Positions 17,348-25,535 of a DNA stretch of 62,489 nt are shown in pieces. Under the pieces are notes generated by a model. That model had not been told where the DNA came from. It worked only from the letters and a program-made list of their open reading frames with translations, and did no database searches. The stretch is from assembly GCA_902591485.1 (NCBI GenBank), contig CACJAV010000007.1, positions 1 to 62,489 on the forward strand. The letters run 5' to 3'. Every line of letters starts with the position of its first letter. Position 1 is the stretch's first letter. The position numbers were made by a program, and so were the translations under genes. The stretch comes from an uncultured Alphaproteobacteria bacterium (lineage in GTDB: Bacteria > Pseudomonadota > Alphaproteobacteria > HIMB59 > GCA-002718135).

Positions 17348-17950
17348 ATGAATAACGAGACTGATAAGAAAACTCTAAAAATTAATAGTGATTTATATTA
17401 TTTTTTTAAGGATCATGATTACTTTGGAGGATCTGATTGGTATGATGAAAGCTTAGATGAAAAAGGTGTAATCAATGCTATCTTTTATAGCGGTCTTAAT
17501 AAAGATTATAAATATGAAGAAGTAGAAACACTAAATTTTGAATATCTAAACGAAGATATTAAATTTGATTTAAGAAATTTTCCTAAGTTTCCAAACCTTA
17601 AACATTTATCAATTGCTTGTGATATTAAAAATTTAGGTTTTTTAGATTATTTTCCAAATTTAGAATCAATAAATTTATATACACAATGGTTAGATCCTTC
17701 GACTAAATTAAATATTAAAAAACCACTAGAAAACTTAAAAGAAATAATTTTTACAGAATCTGATTTTTGGGAGATAGTTCTAAATAATTATAAGCTTTTC
17801 CCGAATATAGAAAGTTTTAATTTTAATAGTTTTGGTGAAGTAGGAGAAAAACGAGTTTATATTAACCCAAATGATTTGGAATTATTTCCAAAATTGCAAA
17901 ATGTTAAATTGGATCAATCTAGTTTTTATCTTTTTGGAGATAAAAAATAA
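17348..17950 (+). CDS. Leucine-rich-repeat-like protein, island gene 1
   Basis: I do not recognise a named family. The 200-residue product has no signal peptide and contains at least five LRR-like units of the form FPNLxxLxL: FPNLKHLSI, FPNLESINL, LENLKEIIF, FPNIESFNF and FPKLQNVKL. Between them are acidic, Tyr/Trp-rich stretches (DHDYFGGSDWYDESLDEKG). Such solenoids usually bind another protein, so a cytosolic recognition or inhibitor role is possible but unproven. It starts the three-gene operon of the island, and its TAA overlaps the ATG of the next gene by one base. Confidence 0.78.
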   Translation: MNNETDKKTLKINSDLYYFFKDHDYFGGSDWYDESLDEKGVINAIFYSGLNKDYKYEEVETLNFEYLNEDIKFDLRNFPKFPNLKHLSIACDIKNLGFLDYFPNLESINLYTQWLDPSTKLNIKKPLENLKEIIFTESDFWEIVLNNYKLFPNIESFNFNSFGEVGEKRVYINPNDLELFPKLQNVKLDQSSFYLFGDKK

Positions 17951-18189
17951 TGAAAACTAAAATCAACCCAACAATTAAAGATTATAAAAAAATAGCTACA
18001 TTAGCTAAGAAGTTAGATCAGATAGATAAACAATCTTCTAAAGTTGAAAAAGAGTTTATAGCAATATTTAATAAATTTAATAAAACCGTTAAATTTAGCA
18101 AAAAAGATAGACAAAAATATTATAGTACTTATCGTTCAATAGTTTTGAAACGAATAAAAAACTTTAAAAAATTATTAGGCTTAATGTGA
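17950..18189 (+). CDS. Small basic helical protein, island gene 2
   Basis: A 79-residue, strongly lysine-rich, probably all-helical protein (KKIATLAKKLDQIDKQSSKVEKEF and YRSIVLKRIKNFKKLLGLM) with no cysteine and no signal peptide. I recognise no family. The composition would suit nucleic-acid or acidic-partner binding, and the preceding LRR protein is acidic, so the two could form a complex. That is speculation from charge only. The ATG overlaps the upstream stop by one base and the TGA overlaps the next start by four, so the three proteins are probably made at linked levels. Confidence 0.7.
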   Translation: MKTKINPTIKDYKKIATLAKKLDQIDKQSSKVEKEFIAIFNKFNKTVKFSKKDRQKYYSTYRSIVLKRIKNFKKLLGLM

Positions 18190-18575
18190 AGAAATTAGCG
18201 CTATTTTTAATAATTTTAATTTGTTCTAATAATTTATTTGCCAACGAAATAAGAAAAATATTAGAAAACGATTGGTTTGAAATTTATCAAGAAAAACTTA
18301 TTAATTGTGTTGTAGCTTTACCTCAAAAAGAAAAAAACATGCCTTATAACTCTGAAGTTGATTTTTACTACCAAGGAACAGGTGATTATTTAACAATTAT
18401 ATTCAGAAATCATATTTACGAAATAAGAGAAATAACAGATCAATATCTGTTAGCAGGTTATACAGACGGTTATCATTTAAAGATAAGTAATAAAAATAGT
18501 CTTGATTTTTACATAATTGATTTAAAAAATGAAAAAACAATTTTCTTTTGCCACAAAGATCTTAAATTGAATTAA
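18186..18575 (+). CDS. Secreted protein of unknown function, island gene 3
   Basis: A 129-residue product with a clear signal peptide, cut after about residue 19 (KLALFLIILICSNNLFANE). The mature part has about 110 residues with two cysteines (LINCVVALPQ and IFFCHKDLK), probably one disulfide, and a beta-rich pattern. It starts at a GTG that overlaps the stop of gene 2 in a GTGA arrangement, so it should be translationally coupled. I know no homologous family. Export of only the third member of a three-gene unit is notable. Confidence 0.75.
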   Translation: MKKLALFLIILICSNNLFANEIRKILENDWFEIYQEKLINCVVALPQKEKNMPYNSEVDFYYQGTGDYLTIIFRNHIYEIREITDQYLLAGYTDGYHLKISNKNSLDFYIIDLKNEKTIFFCHKDLKLN

Positions 18576-18955
18576 TTATCGTTTTTTAAAATAGTACACT
18601 TTCCTATCATAGATATAATACTTGGTTGAGTGCCAAGAGTGTTAGTATTTAACGTGTAGGTAAAGGTTTCATTAGCATAATGAAATGTTGACCCTTGACT
18701 GCTTGCTAAGAATTGATCAGGATCAAATTCTTTACTAATAATTGAGAATTCTGAGTTATCAAAATAGCCACCACTATCAATAAATTTAAGCTTATCGTTA
18801 TCTAAATAAAAACTAAAAGTCGTATTTGCTTTTTTATTGGTTGTATCTGCTTTTAATTCAACCCAATCAGTACTGTCGCATAAGTACAAGTCGCCATTGA
18901 AAGCTAACAAATATGGAGAGAAAATAAATACACATAAAGACAGTATAATTCTCAT
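18572..18955 (-). CDS. Secreted protein of unknown function, convergent island gene
   Basis: A 127-residue product beginning MRIILSLCVFIFSPYLLAFN, a signal peptide. The beta-rich mature domain has two cysteines (YLCDSTDW and IGKCTILK). The open frame continues to a TTG at 19003, but the ATG at 18955 starts the signal peptide and is preferred. It faces gene 3 of the island operon and overlaps its end by four bases. Size and the two-cysteine layout resemble gene 3 in outline, but I see no convincing alignment between them. Confidence 0.72.
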   Translation of the reverse strand: MRIILSLCVFIFSPYLLAFNGDLYLCDSTDWVELKADTTNKKANTTFSFYLDNDKLKFIDSGGYFDNSEFSIISKEFDPDQFLASSQGSTFHYANETFTYTLNTNTLGTQPSIISMIGKCTILKNDN

Positions 18956-19044
18956 ATGCTTTGTATAAATAAAAAAACCCAATATGACCAGAACACTTAA
19001 CAATCTCCTTGGTTGGTGGTAAGATAATAGAAATGAAAAAAATA

Positions 19045-19066
19045 TTGGTCACACTATGGCTACACT
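19045..19066 (+). repeat. Right internal repeat of the mini-island
   Basis: TTGGTCACACTATGGCTACA plus CT, the partner of 17273-17294 with four mismatches, 74 bases inside the right tRNA repeat and in the same orientation. A short CACA-rich extension follows here but not at the left copy. Confidence 0.6.
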
Positions 19067-19117
19067 CACACACTCATTTTTTAAATTTGTAAAAAAATTA
19101 ACTTAAGTATTCCGCCA

Positions 19118-19193
19118 TTGGGCATGGCCATTTTGGTACTGCATCGGTTTTTGGAGTCGACATTCGCAGGTTCGAATCCTGCCGCCCCAGCCA
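19118..19193 (+). pseudogene. Degenerate tRNA-Gln copy
   Basis: The 3' 53 bases are identical to tRNA-Gln (anticodon arm to CCA). Before them, the sequence TTGGGCATGGCCATTTTGGT still resembles the tRNA 5' part (GGGC, then GCCA, then GGTA). The acceptor stem would have only about five of seven pairs and the D stem is broken, so it should not be functional. It marks the right edge of the island. Confidence 0.7.
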
Positions 19194-19195
19194 AA
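19141..19195 (+). repeat. Right direct repeat (attR)
   Basis: Second exact copy of the 55-base tRNA-Gln 3'-end segment. Read as an integration scar, this is the displaced original 3' end and the right boundary of the element. Confidence 0.93.
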
Positions 19196-19279
19196 AAATT
19201 CAATAAAACCTCCCAATATTATTAAATTGTAATAAACAAAAAAAAATTTATAAAAAAAATAAACTAATTAGGTAATATT

Positions 19280-19927
19280 ATGCCTCTTTATATATATAAT
19301 GATAATGATAAAAATGTTCAAATACCAATTTATTTTGTGCACATTCCAAAGTGTGCAGGCACAACTGTAGAATTTCTATTTGAAAAAAAACTTAACTTAG
19401 AAACATTTTTGGCACCTAATGATTATATAAAAGTTAGAAAATACCTAAAAATTCCACCAGTCCATTTCGATATTTCTTTAATTGAGCAAATGTTTACTTT
19501 AGAAAAACTTTATAGCTTTGCAATTGTCAGAAATCCATTTGATAGAATTTTGTCTGATTACAACTGGGCTAAAACAAAAAGTACGGGGGGAGAATTTTTT
19601 AACAAATTGAGTTTTGAAGAGTTCTGCTCTTATTGTTTTAGTCAGTATCGTTTAGATAACAATTTTATGGCTAATCATATAATGCCTCAACACAAGTTTA
19701 TTTCTTCACGTATTAATAAAGTATTCAAATTAGAAGATGGGTTAGAAAATGCTATTGAAGAAGTTTTTAATGATTTAGGTTTGAAATTATCTAACCATCT
19801 TAATTTACCAAAAATAAATGCCTCGAAATATAAAAATATAGAAATCAATATATCAACCAAACAGAAAATATATGACTTTTATGAAGAAGATTTTATTAAA
19901 TTTAATTATCAAAAATTGACATCTTAA
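19280..19927 (+). CDS. Carbohydrate-type sulfotransferase family protein
   Basis: Transfers sulfate from PAPS to a sugar or glycan hydroxyl. The 215-residue product has the 5'-phosphosulfate loop HIPKCAGTT (residues 21-29) and the 3'-phosphate motif RNPFDRILSDY (residues 84-94), the hallmark pair of the Sulfotransfer_2 family. There is no signal peptide or membrane helix, so it acts in the cytosol, probably on a surface-polysaccharide precursor. It lies just right of the island edge and near a GT61 glycosyltransferase, which suits envelope glycan decoration. Acceptor unknown. Confidence 0.85.
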   Translation: MPLYIYNDNDKNVQIPIYFVHIPKCAGTTVEFLFEKKLNLETFLAPNDYIKVRKYLKIPPVHFDISLIEQMFTLEKLYSFAIVRNPFDRILSDYNWAKTKSTGGEFFNKLSFEEFCSYCFSQYRLDNNFMANHIMPQHKFISSRINKVFKLEDGLENAIEEVFNDLGLKLSNHLNLPKINASKYKNIEINISTKQKIYDFYEEDFIKFNYQKLTS

Positions 19928-19939
19928 TTAATAATATAA

Positions 19940-20506
19940 TTAATTAAAATCCAGTGTTTTAGTTACAAAATTACTATCTAATATTTTCCAGTATTGGTTA
20001 ATTATTGGTTGATAAAATCTTAAATTGTAAACTTCATTTTCATATACACCCCAAATAGATTCTTTTGATAACCAGCCTTTTATATCTTTGTGTGATATAA
20101 GGCACCAATGCATTAAGCATCTTTCCAAGTTTAAAATATTGTTTTTTTTAACTATTCCAATTACTTTTCCATTTGGTCTATTATGAATATTTTTTGTTAC
20201 TTGATCTTTATTTACAATTAATATGAATCTTTCTCCCTTTATTAAGCTTTTATGTAACCACCCTATATTATTTTCATAATCTTTTACTTTTCTCCAGACA
20301 TCAAATTCATCAATTACTTCAATAGGTAAATTATTTTGAGTGTATTTTAATTCTATTGGATAGTTCATACTTGGACCAACCCTTAAATTAACATCGTCAG
20401 ATTTTAATGAAACAAATCTTGGTAGCTCTAGATTAGTTACAGGTCCTTTTTTTCCATAAAGATTTGAGCAAATTAAAACAAATAAAAAAGTAATTAATAT
20501 TTTCAT
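19940..20506 (-). CDS. Secreted SH3-domain protein
   Basis: A 188-residue exported protein. A signal peptide (MKILITFLFVLICSNLYG) is followed by two bacterial SH3-like domains. The first reads DDVNLRVGPSMNYPI and VWRKVKDYENNIGWLHKSL, the second starts NIHNRPNGKVIGIV and ends WCLISHKDIKGWLSKESIWG. SH3b domains of this type (SH3_4) often contact peptidoglycan or proteins in the periplasm. It is a conserved alphaproteobacterial protein with no known biochemical role. It converges on the sulfotransferase gene with about a dozen bases between the stops. Confidence 0.85.
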   Translation of the reverse strand: MKILITFLFVLICSNLYGKKGPVTNLELPRFVSLKSDDVNLRVGPSMNYPIELKYTQNNLPIEVIDEFDVWRKVKDYENNIGWLHKSLIKGERFILIVNKDQVTKNIHNRPNGKVIGIVKKNNILNLERCLMHWCLISHKDIKGWLSKESIWGVYENEVYNLRFYQPIINQYWKILDSNFVTKTLDFN

Positions 20507-20529
20507 ACAGACTCTATATCATTAACCTT

Positions 20530-20558
20530 TTGTTGTTATTAATAATTAAATATATAAT
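20530..20558 (+). promoter_or_regulatory. Promoter of tRNA-Arg
   Basis: TTGTTG at 20530-20535 and a perfect TATAAT at 20553-20558, separated by 17 bases, with the tRNA beginning 13 bases later. Confidence 0.75.
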
Positions 20559-20571
20559 AGTTAATAAAAAA

Positions 20572-20648
20572 GCGCCCGTAGCTCAATTGGATAGAGCGCC
20601 AGACTACGGATCTGGAGGTTAGGAGTTCGACTCTTCTCGGGCGCGCCA
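20572..20648 (+). tRNA. tRNA-Arg (anticodon ACG)
   Basis: Complete tRNA with encoded CCA. The acceptor stem GCGCCCG pairs with CGGGCGC. The anticodon stem CCAGA/TCTGG frames the loop CTACGGA, giving ACG (A34 to be deaminated to inosine, reading CGU/CGC/CGA). The T loop is GTTCGACTC. No duplicated 3' end is seen nearby, so unlike tRNA-Gln it shows no integration scar here. Confidence 0.97.
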
Positions 20649-20696
20649 TTAATTTTGTATACACTATTATAAAAAATTTGTTTATTGTTAAAAAAA

Positions 20697-21752
20697 ATGA
20701 TTGAAAATATTAATCTCTCTGATCTTGAAAATAATCAAGACTTAAAAAAACATTTTTTTACTTCAAATTTAAATAATCTAAATGAGAGATGCACATATTT
20801 TTCTGGAAACTTTTTTTTGGATCCTTTAAATTATTATCCAATTACTGAAGAATTTAAATCATTTAATCAACTATTTACAAGAATCGATAAAAATTCGGTC
20901 GCTCATTACCATTCTGATGCATTTTTGAATAATTTAAAAAATAAATTAGATAGCTTGAAAGTTTTTAATGATTCTTGTGTTATTGGAAGCAGTCCGGGAA
21001 ATAATTATTTCTCAAATCTAATTCATTTTTTGCCTAGAGTTTTTTTTGAAAATGAAAAAGAAGTAAAAGTTTTAGTACATAGGAATTTGCCTACAAAATT
21101 TCGTTCTTTTATGAAATATTTGTATGGTTTAAAAAATATAAAATTGACATTTGCATATTTGGATGATGAATTTTATAAATTTAAAAAATCTAAAATACCT
21201 CAATTCTTAAGTACGCATTCTTCTATTAATTTATTAAAATCAATTAGAAATATTGTGCCAAATAATAAAGTTTATGAAAAAATATATGTAAGAAGAGAAG
21301 ATGCAAATTATCGAGTCATTTTAAATGAATCTGATCTAATTGATAAATTAAAAAAAAATGGATTTTATGTAATCAATACTAGCCAATATGAAATACTAGA
21401 TCAAATAAGTTTTTTTATAAACGCAAAAATTGTTTTATCACCATATGGCTCTGGTTTAGCAAACATAGTATTTTGTAATCCAGCAACTAAAATCTATGAA
21501 ATTGGCCCACATCCAATTCATGTATATGATCAAATACTAGCAAAAAGATATGAAAATTTGTGTAAAATTTGCAATTTAGATTATCATAAGTTTATATGTG
21601 ACTCAGTTGATGTAAAAAATCATAATCAAATATCAAAAAAATATATTCATGAAAGCATGCTTAAAGATAGCAATTTTTTTAAAAATATGATTCTAAAGCT
21701 AAGTGATGTGGATGCGATATTAAAAAAAATTCAGCAACCTACAGATGAATAA
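20697..21752 (+). CDS. Glycosyltransferase family 61 (DUF563) protein
   Basis: A 351-residue protein matching the GT61/DUF563 pattern. The diagnostic C-terminal region is ILDQISFFINAKIVLSPYGSGLANIVFCNP, followed by KIYEIGPHP. An upstream basic segment is KIYVRREDANYRVILNE. These enzymes transfer sugars onto glycans; donor and acceptor cannot be inferred. It starts about 50 bases after tRNA-Arg, and a TTG at 20685 is an alternative start. Its 3' end overlaps the convergent sppA by 22 bases. With the sulfotransferase it suggests a surface-polysaccharide module. Confidence 0.8.
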   Translation: MIENINLSDLENNQDLKKHFFTSNLNNLNERCTYFSGNFFLDPLNYYPITEEFKSFNQLFTRIDKNSVAHYHSDAFLNNLKNKLDSLKVFNDSCVIGSSPGNNYFSNLIHFLPRVFFENEKEVKVLVHRNLPTKFRSFMKYLYGLKNIKLTFAYLDDEFYKFKKSKIPQFLSTHSSINLLKSIRNIVPNNKVYEKIYVRREDANYRVILNESDLIDKLKKNGFYVINTSQYEILDQISFFINAKIVLSPYGSGLANIVFCNPATKIYEIGPHPIHVYDQILAKRYENLCKICNLDYHKFICDSVDVKNHNQISKKYIHESMLKDSNFFKNMILKLSDVDAILKKIQQPTDE

Positions 21753-22762
21753 GATAATAAGCTAACCAAATTAGATCTCATCCTATTACATTTATTTAAA
21801 TGATAATTATCAAAGTCAATTTTTTTTATTATTCTATTTGAAAAAAGTAGGTTAAAAAAAGAATCTTTTTTTTGAGAACTTTTTAAAACTCTTATTTTTT
21901 TAAATTCGTTTTCTTTAATTATTAAATTTACTAATTCTTCTAAACCAATCTCTTCATCAATTAAAAAATGATCTTTAGCTTGAGAGGAATTAAAAATTAA
22001 TCCACCAATTTCATTTTTAATTATCTCTTTTTCAAGTTTTCTATTTTTAGAGACTAACTGAATGAAGTCATCGTTTATCTTTTCTACCATTATGTTTAAG
22101 TGAGTTAATTCTTCATTTGTGGGCTTTCTAAATGAATTAAATAAATCTTTGGATTTACCAGCATTTGTTGAATAAACCTTAATTTCATCTTTTACCTCGA
22201 TTGTTTGGCCTAAAATTCCATAAGAAATTAATTTTGGTTTATTAAAATAAATCCAATCTGGCCCTTTTACACCAATACTGCCTATAATTGCTCCATAGTT
22301 TGCATAAATTTTTTCTCCTGCAAGAGATGACCAATATCCCCCTGATGCCAACATTTCAGACGAATGAAAATATATTTTTGAATTTGACCTTTTCTTAAAT
22401 TCATTAAAGTGATCGTACAATTCGCTGGATGCACTAACCGTTCCACCAGGTGAATTTATTGAAACTATTAATATATTTGGATTGAGTGTGATAATTTTAT
22501 CAAGATTTATTCTAACTTCTTTAGGTGAAATGATATTCATCCCAACTAAATCGTTTATAGAACTTTCACTTTGAATTATTGGTCCATTTATCTCTAAAAT
22601 GAAAATTGTATTACTACTCTCTATTTCACCTCTTACTAAATCAAACTCAATGTCTTCTTGGTAATTTGTATATGCTGAAATCCCGATAATTATTAAAAGA
22701 GCCAATAAAATGGCAAGAAAAAACCCTAGAGTTCTCAAAAAAACATTAAATAAAATCGCCAT
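21731..22762 (-). CDS. sppA: Signal peptide peptidase SppA-type protease (S49)
   Basis: Membrane-anchored serine protease that degrades cleaved signal peptides. The 343-residue product has one membrane helix at about residues 8-30. The S49 core includes VSINSPGGTVSASSELYD and the nucleophile Ser140 in MLASGGYW, then the family segment NYGAIIGSIGV. The partner lysine is expected downstream in the KGxxKD-like region (TNAGKSKDLFN). The length is that of the short single-domain form. It is transcribed away from groESL and converges on the GT61 gene. Confidence 0.9.
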   Translation of the reverse strand: MAILFNVFLRTLGFFLAILLALLIIIGISAYTNYQEDIEFDLVRGEIESSNTIFILEINGPIIQSESSINDLVGMNIISPKEVRINLDKIITLNPNILIVSINSPGGTVSASSELYDHFNEFKKRSNSKIYFHSSEMLASGGYWSSLAGEKIYANYGAIIGSIGVKGPDWIYFNKPKLISYGILGQTIEVKDEIKVYSTNAGKSKDLFNSFRKPTNEELTHLNIMVEKINDDFIQLVSKNRKLEKEIIKNEIGGLIFNSSQAKDHFLIDEEIGLEELVNLIIKENEFKKIRVLKSSQKKDSFFNLLFSNRIIKKIDFDNYHLNKCNRMRSNLVSLLSYSSVGC

Positions 22763-22847
22763 AAATATTGTTTAATATACAAAAAAGGAAAAAAATATTG
22801 TTTTTTTTTGATTTAACCTTGATTAGAATTTTTTAATGCTTAAATGA

Positions 22848-22874
22848 TTAGCACTCTATTAGCATGAGTGCTAA
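22848..22874 (+). promoter_or_regulatory. CIRCE element (HrcA operator) of groESL
   Basis: Perfect inverted repeat TTAGCACTC - 9 bases - GAGTGCTAA, identical to the CIRCE consensus, located 41 bases before groES. It is the binding site of the heat-shock repressor HrcA, so groESL should be induced on protein-folding stress. A possible promoter (TTGATT at 22819, TAAATG at 22841) lies just before it. hrcA itself is not in the window. Confidence 0.95.
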
Positions 22875-22915
22875 TAAAAAAATGTTAATTTTCAATAACT
22901 TAAATTGAGGAAAAT

Positions 22916-23224
22916 ATGAACTTTAAACCATTACATGATAGAGTGCTCGTTAGAAGAGTGGAATCTGATCAAAAAACTGCAGGGGGAATAATAATTCCAG
23001 ACACTGCTCAAGAAAAACCTATGGAAGGTGAAGTGTTAGAAGTTGGTTCTGGTGCTAGGGATGAAGTAGGTAAGTTAGTTCCATTAGATGTCAAAAAAGG
23101 TGATAAAATTCTTTTTGGTAAATGGTCTGGAACAGAAGTGAAAATGAATGGTGAAGATTACCTAATTATGAAAGAGTCGGACATAATGGGTATTATCACT
23201 TCAACAAAAAAAAAGAAAAAATAA
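22916..23224 (+). CDS. groES: Co-chaperonin GroES
   Basis: Ten-kDa lid of the GroEL chaperonin chamber. The 102-residue product begins [16 protein letters not shown] and contains the mobile loop ([21 protein letters not shown]) that docks on GroEL. It ends in an unusually lysine-rich tail (STKKKKK). A GAGG ribosome-binding site precedes the ATG. It lies under the CIRCE operator and 23 bases upstream of groEL in the universal two-gene operon. Confidence 0.98.
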   Translation: MNFKPLHDRVLVRRVESDQKTAGGIIIPDTAQEKPMEGEVLEVGSGARDEVGKLVPLDVKKGDKILFGKWSGTEVKMNGEDYLIMKESDIMGIITSTKKKKK

Positions 23225-23229
23225 ATTAA

Positions 23230-24912
<1,683 letters not shown>

Positions 24913-24935
24913 TTTTTATCTAAATAATTTCAAAA

Positions 24936-24965
24936 AAAAGCCTCCATTTATTGGGGGCTTTTTTT
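24936..24965 (+). terminator. Rho-independent terminator of groESL
   Basis: Stem AAAAGCCTCC/GGGGGCTTTT (with one U-G pair) around the loop ATTTATT, followed directly by a T run, 24 bases after the groEL stop. The A run on the other flank makes it able to work also for the convergent glutathione peroxidase gene. Confidence 0.92.
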
Positions 24966-24966
24966 A

Positions 24967-25515
24967 TTATAAAACTTTATTAATTTCTTTTAAAATTTTT
25001 GAGTGATCTGGTTTTGTCATGGAAGACCATGAAGATGTTAATTTCCCATTTCTATCAAAGAGATATTTATAAAAATTCCATTTTGGTTCCTTACCATACT
25101 CATTTTTTATCCAGTTAAATATCTGATGAGAGTCATCACCTCGAACATTTATTGGTGAAGATGTTACAAAACCTACATCATAATTAACTAAACATATTTT
25201 TTTTATTTCTTCATTAGATGAATATTCTTGATTGAATGAATTGCTAGTTATTGCTAAAATCGTTAAGTCAGTATCTTTGAAGCTTATGAATAGATTCTGA
25301 AGATTCTCATATTGAGGAGTAAAGCCGCATCTTGATGCAGTATTAACCATGAATATTGGCTTGCCTTTGAATTTATCTAAGTTAACTAAATTACCGTCAA
25401 TATCTTCAAAAGAAAAATTATAAATATTCATATTTTTTGCGTATCCTGTGTTAATATGAAGAAACACTAGTAAAAAAGTAATTAATCTAATGATTTTCAT
25501 GCTATTATTATTCAT
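24967..25515 (-). CDS. Exported glutathione peroxidase-family protein
   Basis: Thiol peroxidase of the GPx family, 182 residues with an N-terminal signal peptide (residues 6-26, IIRLITFLLVFLHINTGYAK). The peroxidatic cysteine is in NTASRCGFTPQY, so this is a Cys- rather than Sec-type enzyme. The catalytic Trp-Asn pair is visible in EPKWNFYKYLFD. Bacterial homologues reduce lipid or organic peroxides, often with thioredoxin rather than glutathione. Export to the periplasm is the less common form. Two ATGs (25515 and 25500) can start the signal peptide. Confidence 0.9.
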   Translation of the reverse strand: MNNNSMKIIRLITFLLVFLHINTGYAKNMNIYNFSFEDIDGNLVNLDKFKGKPIFMVNTASRCGFTPQYENLQNLFISFKDTDLTILAITSNSFNQEYSSNEEIKKICLVNYDVGFVTSSPINVRGDDSHQIFNWIKNEYGKEPKWNFYKYLFDRNGKLTSSWSSMTKPDHSKILKEINKVL

Positions 25516-25535
25516 AATAATTAAGTAAATTGAAA

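Larger units (their letters stand above)
17188..19195 (+). mobile_element. Mini-island inserted in tRNA-Gln, no integrase
   Basis: About 1.95 kb lies between two copies of a 55-base tRNA-Gln 3'-end repeat, the footprint left by site-specific (tyrosine-recombinase type) integration. The payload is three overlapping plus-strand genes of unknown function, one convergent secreted-protein gene and a pair of 22-base internal repeats near the two edges. No recombinase, phage or transposase gene is present. The element is either non-autonomous (moved by an integrase elsewhere) or the residue of a larger element. The duplication is seen directly; the mechanism is inference. Confidence 0.85.

Noticed and set aside
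19924..19947. AT-only palindrome between sulfotransferase and SH3 genes
   Set aside because: Stem made entirely of A-T pairs in AT-rich DNA; too weak to call a terminator with confidence.
20572..20648. tRNA-Arg as a second integration site
   Set aside because: No second copy of its 3' end was seen downstream, so no direct evidence of integration.
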